From Rickettsia typhi (GTDB taxonomy: Bacteria; Pseudomonadota; Alphaproteobacteria; Rickettsiales; UBA1997), in NCBI GenBank assembly GCA_945898025.1, contig CAMDGT010000041.1:1-8310 (forward strand): 8,310 bases of DNA, written 5' to 3'. Positions within the stretch are counted from its first letter, which is position 1, and each line of letters starts with the position of its first letter. Positions 1-5,902 of the stretch are shown here, one piece after another. The translations under genes were made by a program, and so were the position numbers. Below the pieces are notes generated by a model. It worked only from the letters and a program-made list of their open reading frames with translations, ran no database searches and was not told the DNA's origin.

Positions 1-45
1 GGTTTGTTAAAAAATTTAGGAATTTAAATTTACGACAGTCTCATT

Positions 46-65
46 ATGTATTATAGATTGGAAAT
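46..65 (+). repeat. 20-bp repeat, left copy of an inverted pair
   Basis: The sequence ATGTATTATAGATTGGAAAT occurs here and, as an exact reverse complement, at 7909-7928. Similarity beyond the 20 identical bases is patchy: on one side ATAATAGG against ATTATACC, on the other a gapped match around GACT. The right copy lies about 20 bases before a decayed IS630-type transposase fragment. The left copy may therefore be an end of a related element that extends leftwards, or a dispersed genomic repeat. Two copies cannot decide between these. Confidence 0.6.
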
Positions 66-107
66 CCTATTATACCAATAAAGTACAACAAGTAATTTCT
101 TGAGAAA

Positions 108-154
108 CCCCCGAAAAACCCCTTAAAAAACCCTCGAAAAACCCTCGAAAAAAA
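108..154 (+). repeat. C-rich 11-12 bp tandem repeat, four imperfect units
   Basis: Four consecutive units follow the pattern CCCYCGAAAAA: CCCCCGAAAAA, CCCCTTAAAAAA, CCCTCGAAAAA and CCCTCGAAAAAAA. The C runs stand out in otherwise AT-rich DNA. AAACCCT at 128-134 or 139-145 could pair with AGGGTTT at 167-173. The units are too short and there are no spacers, so this is not a CRISPR array. Function is unknown; slipped-strand expansion is a simple explanation. Confidence 0.75.
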
Positions 155-218
155 CTATGGAGATAAAGGGTTTGGAGCTAAATTATTTGGGATTTAAGAT
201 TTTATGGGGCTGGGGGTG

Positions 219-245
219 AATTTTTAGAGGTGCCCTAAAATTTTT
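219..245 (+). terminator. Possible rho-independent terminator (weak)
   Basis: TTTTAG (222-227) and CTAAAA (235-240) form a 6-bp stem around a 7-nt loop and are followed by five T residues. One mismatch and two further A-T pairs could extend the stem outward. The stem has only one G-C pair, so stability is low. No gene within the window lies immediately upstream on the + strand, so the transcript it would end is not visible. Confidence 0.25.
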
Positions 246-295
246 GTTTTAATTTATGTTTACAAAAAGCTATATTAATTTTTATTTTGCTTTTT

Positions 296-334
296 AAATT
301 TAAACAAATATAAATTTAAACAAATATAAATTTA
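296..334 (+). repeat. 16-bp tandem repeat, about 2.4 copies
   Basis: AAATTTAAACAAATAT is repeated exactly at 296-311 and 312-327, followed by a partial third copy (AAATTTA, 328-334). The unit is almost pure A/T. It lies about 200 bases upstream of fabF. It looks like a simple tandem duplication; no protein-binding role can be argued from sequence alone. Confidence 0.8.
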
Positions 335-535
335 GGAAATATTTTTAAATTGATAAATTGCAAATGTTATTAATCTCATCATTTTAATGGTAGAATCTGC
401 AATTATAGTGGCTGGAAGTTTCTGTTGCCTAAATATTAACGATAAATTTATTATTAATATCAATAAAAGCTCTAAAATATTGCTTTATTAAATGTGTTTG
501 TGCTTTTTGTTTTAACGAATAATTAAAATATTTTT

Positions 536-1807
536 ATGAATAGTAAAAGAAGAGTTGTTGTTACAGGCATTGGTGCCGTAACCCCTCTTGCTTCAAATGC
601 AGAAGCTAGTTGGGAAAAAATTATTAACTCTCAATCAGGAATAGGAAATATCACTCTTTTTGATGTTAATGATTCTGTTTGCAAAATTGCCGGTGAAGTA
701 AAATTTGGAGATGGTCCAGATTTATTTAATCCCGATAATTATATTGACCAAAAAGAGCAAAAAAAAATGGATAGATTTATTCATTTTGCAATTGCTGGTG
801 CCGAACAAGCAATTGCTGATTCAGGTTGGAAAGCGCAAAATGAGCAACAGGCCTATAGAACTGGAGTAATGATAGGTTCAGGAATTGGAGGTCTTCCATC
901 GATTCAAAGAACCGCTATCCTTGCTCAAGAAAAAGGGGCAAAAAGAATCTCACCATTTTTTATTCCTGCTAGTTTAATTAATCTTGCCTCTGGTCAAGTT
1001 TCAATTAAGCATCAATTTATGGGTCCTAATCATGCCGTTGTAACTGCTTGTGCTACTGGTTCTCATGCAATTGGAGATTCTGCTAGAATGATCGCCTTTG
1101 GCGATGTTGATGTTATGGTGTGTGGTGGAGCTGAAGCAACTATTTGTGAAATAGGAATTGGCGGTTTTGCATCCTTAAGAGCACTATCCACAAATTTTAA
1201 TGATCGACCAACTGAAGCATCTCGCCCTTGGGACAAAGACAGAGATGGCTTTGTTATGGGAGAAGGTTCAGGAATATTAGTTCTCGAAGAATTGGAGCAT
1301 GCTAAAAAAAGAGGTGCAAAAATTTATGCAGAAGTTATGGGTTACGGAATGTCAGGCGATGCCTATCACATTACTGCTCCTGAAGGTACTGGTAGGGGAA
1401 CAACCTATGCAATGAATTTAGCGTTGCAACATGCAGGAATTACTCCAAACGAAATTGATTATATTAATGCTCATGGCACCTCAACTCCTCTTGGCGATGA
1501 AATAGAGGTAAATTCAATTAAAAAGGTTTTTAAAGATCATTCCTACAAATTATCAATGTCTTCAACAAAATCTTCAACTGGTCATTTGCTTGGTGCTGCT
1601 GGTAGTGTTGAGGCAATATTTTCAATATTGGCAATAAGAGATAACATTGTACCGCCAACTCTTAATCTTGATAATCCTTCTGATGGTTGCGATATTGATC
1701 TCGTTCCTAAGAAAGCAAAAGAAAAAAAGCTTAATTATGTTATGTCAAATTCATTTGGTTTTGGCGGAACTAATGCTAGTTTAGTATTTAAAAGATTCGC
1801 TGATTAA
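536..1807 (+). CDS. fabF: Beta-ketoacyl-ACP synthase II (FabF)
   Basis: FabF condenses malonyl-ACP with acyl-ACP, with loss of CO2, to lengthen fatty acids in the cytoplasmic type II system. The 423-residue product is close to the usual length of about 410-425. The thiolase-fold active site is complete: nucleophile C172 in VTACATGSHAIG, H313 in NAHGTSTPLGD, and K345/H350 in STKSSTGHLLGAAG. The C-terminal glycine-rich SNSFGFGGTNAS stretch (about 404-414) is also present. The N-terminus RRVVVTGIGAVTPL begins just after the ATG as in other FabF proteins, which supports this start. No Shine-Dalgarno sequence is visible upstream. mltG starts 3 nt after the stop, indicating a shared transcript. FabB is less likely given the overall FabF-like sequence. 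Confidence 0.97.
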   Translation: MNSKRRVVVTGIGAVTPLASNAEASWEKIINSQSGIGNITLFDVNDSVCKIAGEVKFGDGPDLFNPDNYIDQKEQKKMDRFIHFAIAGAEQAIADSGWKAQNEQQAYRTGVMIGSGIGGLPSIQRTAILAQEKGAKRISPFFIPASLINLASGQVSIKHQFMGPNHAVVTACATGSHAIGDSARMIAFGDVDVMVCGGAEATICEIGIGGFASLRALSTNFNDRPTEASRPWDKDRDGFVMGEGSGILVLEELEHAKKRGAKIYAEVMGYGMSGDAYHITAPEGTGRGTTYAMNLALQHAGITPNEIDYINAHGTSTPLGDEIEVNSIKKVFKDHSYKLSMSSTKSSTGHLLGAAGSVEAIFSILAIRDNIVPPTLNLDNPSDGCDIDLVPKKAKEKKLNYVMSNSFGFGGTNASLVFKRFAD

Positions 1808-1810
1808 TTG

Positions 1811-2974
1811 ATGATGATAAAAAAAATATTACAAAATTCGCTCATAGCCTTTATATCAATTATATTCTTCTATATTGCGACCATATTTTCTTTGATAATG
1901 TATTTCAATGCTCCGAATAGCTATCATCAAACAGATAAAAGATTTGTCGTTGATAGTGGTATGACATTTCGTCAGGTGGTTGAAAGATTATACAAAGAAA
2001 AAGTAATCAAAAGTCCATCTGCATTTTTATACATTTCTCAATTAATAAAAGGTGTTGATCCTAGAGTTCGTTACGGTGAATATTTTTTTGAGAAAAATAC
2101 TTCTTATTATAAAATTCTTCATAAAATGTTACGGGGATACATCTATTTCCGAAAAGTAACAATAAGCGAAGGTCTGTCTATAAATACTGCTAAAAAAATT
2201 ATTGAAAAATCTCCTGGTTTAATTGGTCAATTGCCTGAAGGTCTTAAAGATGGAGCAATTCTGCCTGAAACTTATTTTTATTCATATAATGACACTAAAT
2301 CATCGATGGTTAAAAGAATGCAAAATGCTTTAGATAAAAATCTTGAAGAATTATGGCAAAAAAGAGATCTCTCAATTCCGATAGAAACTAAAGAAAAAGC
2401 TCTTATTTTAGCTTCAATTATTGAAAAAGAAACTGGAATAGCTTCAGAAAGACCTCAAGTTGCTTCAGTCTTTATAAATCGCCTAAAAAAAGGCATGAAA
2501 TTACAATCTGATCCTACTATCATCTATTCTTTTGCCTTTGGAGACAAAACTCTAGAGAGACCTATTAGAGTTGGTGATATTCAAAATAATTCCCATTACA
2601 ATACCTACAACATATATGGTCTTCCGCCTACTCCTATTTGCAATCCCGGTTTGGCATCAATAAAAGCAGTGCTTAATCCTATTAATAGCAACTACCTATA
2701 TTTTGTTGCTACTGGTAAAGGAGATCATCATTTTTCTTCATCGATAGAAGAGCATAATAATTATGTCGCTAAATATCGTGCAATTATGAGAAATAAAGAA
2801 CAGCAAAAAACAGTCAATGCTCCCGCTAATAGCAATATAGAAAATCCTCAAATTAATGATTCTTCAAAAATTAATCAAAATATTGAAAATAAACCAACAA
2901 ATCCTATCGTAGATAATCAACCTAATGTTCCGAAGCAAGAAGCTGTAAGCTCTGAAAATAATAGCAATATTTAA
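1811..2974 (+). CDS. mltG: Endolytic murein transglycosylase MltG (YceG family)
   Basis: MltG cuts nascent peptidoglycan strands at the inner membrane and is thought to set glycan chain length by terminating polymerisation. Residues 7-33 form one hydrophobic N-terminal membrane anchor. The YceG domain follows: LPETYFYSY (about 151-159), the catalytic segment SIIEKETG with the expected glutamate near residue 205, RLKKGMKLQSDPT (about 224-236), YNTYNIYGLPPTPICNPGLA (about 263-282) and FVATGKGDHHF (about 298-308). A TTG (1808) and two ATG codons (1811, 1814) are consecutive; the first ATG is chosen. The last 58 or so residues are rich in Asn, Pro and Gln and lie beyond the catalytic domain. This tail is probably disordered and perhaps periplasmic. 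miaB begins 2 nt after the stop. Confidence 0.95.
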   Translation: MMIKKILQNSLIAFISIIFFYIATIFSLIMYFNAPNSYHQTDKRFVVDSGMTFRQVVERLYKEKVIKSPSAFLYISQLIKGVDPRVRYGEYFFEKNTSYYKILHKMLRGYIYFRKVTISEGLSINTAKKIIEKSPGLIGQLPEGLKDGAILPETYFYSYNDTKSSMVKRMQNALDKNLEELWQKRDLSIPIETKEKALILASIIEKETGIASERPQVASVFINRLKKGMKLQSDPTIIYSFAFGDKTLERPIRVGDIQNNSHYNTYNIYGLPPTPICNPGLASIKAVLNPINSNYLYFVATGKGDHHFSSSIEEHNNYVAKYRAIMRNKEQQKTVNAPANSNIENPQINDSSKINQNIENKPTNPIVDNQPNVPKQEAVSSENNSNI

Positions 2975-2976
2975 TT

Positions 2977-4371
2977 ATGGTTCAGAAAATTTATATCAAA
3001 ACATACGGTTGCCAAATGAATATATACGATTCCGAACGTATACAAGATCTAATGGCAATGTCTGGATATCAATATACAGATTCAATTGAAGAGGCTAACT
3101 TATTAGTAATAAATACTTGTCATATTCGTGAGAAAGCTTCTGAAAAATTATTCTCTGAACTGGGAAGAGTTAAAATTTATAAAGAGGCGATGCAAAAAAA
3201 AGGCGAGCAAATGATTGTTGCGGTTGCTGGTTGTGTGGCACAAGCCGAAGGAAAAGAAATATTTAAAAGAGCTCCTATTGTCGATATTATTGTTGGTCCG
3301 GAGAGTTATCAAACCTTGCCAGATCTTGTTGGTAAATTGCTACGAGAAAAATCAAAGCAGATTAATCTTGAATTCGACGCTAATCATAAATTTGATAATA
3401 TTTTTCATCATAATGACACAACTAAATTTAGCTCTTTTCTTACTATTCAAGAAGGTTGCGATAAATTTTGTACTTTTTGTGTTGTGCCTTATACTCGCGG
3501 AGCTGAATATTCAAAAAATTATCAACAAATCGTTAATGATGCCAATATTTTATCTAGTCAAGGAGCTAAGGAAATATACCTATTAGGACAAAATGTTAAT
3601 GCTTATCATTTTGAGCATTCAGAAGTTTCAAATAAAGAATCTCATAACAAAACAAAACGCGATCTTGCCGACTTAATTAAAGAAATTGCAAATATTAAAA
3701 ATATTGAAAGAATTCGTTATACAACCTCTCATCCCGCCGATATGGATGATTCTCTTATCAATGCTCATCGCGATATTGAAAAATTAATGCCATTCCTTCA
3801 TTTGCCAGTACAAGCAGGTTCTAATCAAATTCTAAAGGCAATGAATCGCAAACATTCGCGAGAAGATTATTTTAAAATCATTGAGAAGTTAAGAAGAGTT
3901 AAGCCCGATATGGGGCTTTCTTCTGATTTTATTGTTGGTTTTCCGGGTGAAACCGACCAAGATTTTAAACAAACTCTTGATTTAGTTGAAAAAATAGGCT
4001 TTGCTCAATGTTATTCTTTTAAATATTCTCCTCGTCCAGGAACTCCAGCTCATGATGATGATAATCAAGTGCCAGAACACATTAAGGTAGAGCGTTTAGC
4101 GGAACTTCAGGCTTTATTAACTCAGCAACAAATAGCCTTTAATAAGTTTTTTGAAAATAAAACAATGAAAATTTTATTTGAAAAGGAAGCTCCTAAATCA
4201 AATAAATCAGGTGCAGAAAATAAACCTCAAATATGGGGCAAAAGCCCTTGGTTGCAATCTGTGGTTGTTGACTTGCCATTAGGTACAGATATTAAAAATT
4301 ATATTGGCAAAATTGTTGATGTTAAGATTATAAAATCGCGCCCAAGTAGTCTTTTTGCCGAATTGTGTTAA
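2977..4371 (+). CDS. miaB: tRNA-2-methylthio-N6-dimethylallyladenosine synthase (MiaB)
   Basis: MiaB is a radical-SAM enzyme that adds a methylthio group to i6A at position 37 of tRNAs reading UNN codons. The N-terminal methylthiotransferase domain carries the three cysteines that hold the auxiliary Fe-S cluster: C12 (YGCQMN), C48 (NTCHIREKA) and C86 (AGCVAQ). The radical-SAM cluster motif CxxxCxxC is C161/C165/C168 in EGCDKFCTFCVVPYTRG. LLGQNVNAY (202-210), LPVQAGSNQILKAMNRKH (276-293) and SSDFIVGFPGET (315-326) are MiaB-type signatures rather than RimO or MtaB. A TRAM RNA-binding domain occupies about 393-463. The 464-residue length is normal. The 2-nt gap after mltG indicates cotranscription. 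The common alphaproteobacterial neighbours phoH/ybeY do not follow. Confidence 0.97.
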   Translation: MVQKIYIKTYGCQMNIYDSERIQDLMAMSGYQYTDSIEEANLLVINTCHIREKASEKLFSELGRVKIYKEAMQKKGEQMIVAVAGCVAQAEGKEIFKRAPIVDIIVGPESYQTLPDLVGKLLREKSKQINLEFDANHKFDNIFHHNDTTKFSSFLTIQEGCDKFCTFCVVPYTRGAEYSKNYQQIVNDANILSSQGAKEIYLLGQNVNAYHFEHSEVSNKESHNKTKRDLADLIKEIANIKNIERIRYTTSHPADMDDSLINAHRDIEKLMPFLHLPVQAGSNQILKAMNRKHSREDYFKIIEKLRRVKPDMGLSSDFIVGFPGETDQDFKQTLDLVEKIGFAQCYSFKYSPRPGTPAHDDDNQVPEHIKVERLAELQALLTQQQIAFNKFFENKTMKILFEKEAPKSNKSGAENKPQIWGKSPWLQSVVVDLPLGTDIKNYIGKIVDVKIIKSRPSSLFAELC

Positions 4372-4382
4372 TTTTAATGTTG

Positions 4383-4411
4383 AATAATATTTATATCTCA
4401 AATATTATTTT
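4383..4411 (+). terminator. AT-only hairpin after miaB, possible terminator
   Basis: AATAATATTT (4383-4392) and AAATATTATT (4400-4409) are exact reverse complements, giving a 10-bp stem with a 7-nt loop that runs into a short T stretch. The stem contains no G-C pair, so it would be a weak terminator at best. Its place 11 bases after the miaB stop, at the end of the fabF-mltG-miaB run, fits an operon end. Confidence 0.4.
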
Positions 4412-4439
4412 GCTAAAAGCCTGTTTCGAGCTCTAAAAT
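4410..4439 (+). promoter_or_regulatory. Possible sigma-70 type promoter for ugd
   Basis: TTGCTA (4410-4415) and TAAAAT (4434-4439) match the -35 and -10 consensus at 4 of 6 and 5 of 6 bases, with an 18-bp spacer. The ugd start codon lies 20 bases further on. The 11-mer AGCTCTAAAAT that covers this -10 also occurs upstream of fabF (468-478). In such AT-rich DNA chance matches are common, so this is tentative. Confidence 0.3.
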
Positions 4440-4459
4440 GCTTAATTAAAAATCAATTT

Positions 4460-5773
4460 ATGAAAATTACAATTATTGGTAGTGGTTATGTTGGTCTAGT
4501 TTCAGCAATTTGTTTAGCAAAGATAGGGCACAATGTTATCTCTGTTGATAATGATAAAGAAAAAATAGATAATTTAAATCAAGGAATAGTTCCAATATTT
4601 GAGCCAAATTTAACAGAACTTCTTTCTGAAGTAAAAGCTTTACAAAAAATTACCTTTACCGCCAATCTTGAGCAGGCCATTATTGATTGCGATGCAATAT
4701 TTATTGCGGTTGGAACCCCTCAAGGGCAAAATGGTAGTGCTGATTTAACTTTTATTTTTGAAGTAGCAAAGCAAATTGCTATAAATTCACAAAAATCGCA
4801 AATTATTATTACAAAATCTACCGTTCCTGCAGGGACAGGTGCTAAAATCGAAAAATTTCTTGCTGAAATTGCTCCAAATATTGAATTTTCTGTTGTTTCA
4901 AACCCAGAATTCCTTAGAGAAGGTTTCGCAATTAATGATTTCATGCATCCAGAAAGAATTGTAATTGGTGCTGAGTCTTTAAAGGCAAAAAAAATTTTAC
5001 AAGAAATTTATCAATATTTTGGCAATGATAAACTAATATTCACAGACATAATTACTGCGGAGCTTGCTAAATATGCCTGCAATAGTTTCCTTGCAACAAA
5101 AATTGCCTTTGTCAATCAAATGGCTGATTTGTGCGAAGCATTTAATGGCGACATTATAAAATTAACGCAAATAATGGGTGCAGATTCAAGAATTGGCGAT
5201 AAGTTTCTTAATCCTGGGCCTGGTTTTGGAGGATCTTGTTTTCCTAAAGACATTAAAGCAATAAGTAATTTTGCTCAACAAGTTGATGTTGATTTATCAA
5301 TTATTGAAAGTGTAATCACCGCTAATCAAGGAAGAATCAAAAAAATTACTAAAAAAATTCTTGAAATCGTTCAAAAAAACAACATAAAAAATTGTAAAAT
5401 TGCATTTATGGGCCTTGCATTTAAAGCAAATACTGATGATATTCGCTATTCTCCTGCAATTGTCATTATTGAAGAATTGTTAAAAAATAATCAAGAAATT
5501 AAAATTACCGCCTCTGATCCGCAGGCGGATAAAAATGCCGAAATATATTTTAGCAATAATAGTAATGTTGAAATTTTTGCAGATCCTTATATTGCAATAT
5601 CCGATAGCGATATAATTATTATTGCGACCGAATGGAATGAATATAAAAAACTTGATTTTACAAAAATTAGAAATATTACTAATAAATTGAGAATATTTGA
5701 CTTAAGGAATATTCTTGACCCAGCAAGGTTAAGAGAAATGGGTTTTGAGTATTATGGGGTTGGAATATCATAA
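4460..5773 (+). CDS. ugd: UDP-glucose 6-dehydrogenase
   Basis: This cytoplasmic enzyme oxidises UDP-glucose to UDP-glucuronate with two NAD+, supplying a precursor for acidic surface polysaccharides or lipopolysaccharide. The N-terminal Rossmann motif GSGYVGL (8-13 region) binds NAD. AVGTPQ (83-88), STVPAGTG (120-127) and SNPEFLREG (147-155) follow. The catalytic cysteine is C260 in NPGPGFGGSCFPKD, with K204 and N208 in ELAKYACN and D264 as expected partners. The C-terminal UDP-binding domain begins near GLAFKANTDDIRYSP (about 319-333). At 437 residues the length is typical. UDP-ManNAc dehydrogenase is less likely because the GFGGSCFPKD active-site form is that of UDP-glucose dehydrogenases. 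No Shine-Dalgarno sequence is evident. The tRNA-Arg gene starts 4 nt after the stop. Confidence 0.96.
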   Translation: MKITIIGSGYVGLVSAICLAKIGHNVISVDNDKEKIDNLNQGIVPIFEPNLTELLSEVKALQKITFTANLEQAIIDCDAIFIAVGTPQGQNGSADLTFIFEVAKQIAINSQKSQIIITKSTVPAGTGAKIEKFLAEIAPNIEFSVVSNPEFLREGFAINDFMHPERIVIGAESLKAKKILQEIYQYFGNDKLIFTDIITAELAKYACNSFLATKIAFVNQMADLCEAFNGDIIKLTQIMGADSRIGDKFLNPGPGFGGSCFPKDIKAISNFAQQVDVDLSIIESVITANQGRIKKITKKILEIVQKNNIKNCKIAFMGLAFKANTDDIRYSPAIVIIEELLKNNQEIKITASDPQADKNAEIYFSNNSNVEIFADPYIAISDSDIIIIATEWNEYKKLDFTKIRNITNKLRIFDLRNILDPARLREMGFEYYGVGIS

Positions 5774-5777
5774 ATTT

Positions 5778-5852
5778 GCTTTCGTAGCTCAGGGGATAGA
5801 GCAGTGGTTTCCTAAACCATGTGCGCATGTTCGAGTCATGCCGAAAGCACCA
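5778..5852 (+). tRNA. tRNA-Arg (anticodon CCU)
   Basis: A complete cloverleaf of 75 nt includes an encoded CCA end. The acceptor stem GCTTTCG/CGAAAGC pairs fully, the D stem is GCTC/GAGC, and the anticodon stem is GTGGT/ACCAT with one G-U pair. The 7-base loop TTCCTAA places CCT at 5811-5813, reading AGG arginine codons. The T stem is GCATG/CATGC with loop TTCGAGT, and the discriminator base is A5849. The gene sits between ugd and dxs on the same strand, 4 nt after ugd. It may be cut from a joint transcript, since no separate promoter or terminator is visible around it. Confidence 0.96.
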
Positions 5853-5902
5853 AATATTATTCAATAATTGCAATCAATCTCAAAAATTCAATAACAGAAA
5901 CA

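Larger units (their letters stand above)
1..535. other. Non-coding, repeat-bearing region upstream of fabF
   Basis: No open frame here resembles a protein I recognise, and all frames are short and broken by stops. The stretch holds a 20-bp repeat whose inverted copy lies near the right end, a C-rich tandem repeat at 108-154, a G-rich patch at 206-216, a terminator-like hairpin near 219-245 and a 16-bp tandem repeat at 296-334. The last 200 bases before fabF are very AT-rich, and I find no convincing -35/-10 pair or Shine-Dalgarno sequence. In many proteobacteria acpP sits directly upstream of fabF; it is absent here, so the usual fatty-acid cluster is interrupted. The region may be a decayed intergenic or former mobile-element site, but that is inference. 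Confidence 0.6.

Noticed and set aside
108..154. CRISPR-like reading of the short repeats
   Set aside because: Units are 11-12 bp and directly adjacent, with no unique spacers and no cas genes in the window.
3215..3586. 123-residue open frame on the + strand inside miaB
   Set aside because: It overlaps the conserved miaB coding sequence in another frame, including the radical-SAM cysteine motif, and its product resembles no known family.
4720..4944. 74-residue minus-strand frame inside ugd
   Set aside because: It is antisense to conserved ugd motifs (STVPAGTG, NPEFLREG) and has no features of its own.
5679..5873. 64-residue minus-strand frame over the ugd end and tRNA
   Set aside because: It crosses the complement of a complete tRNA gene and the ugd 3' end, so it is a shadow frame.
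5819..5902. Extended dxs N-terminus from ATG 5819
   Set aside because: It overlaps the tRNA-Arg and encodes residues not typical of DXS; TTG 5903 fits the family start.
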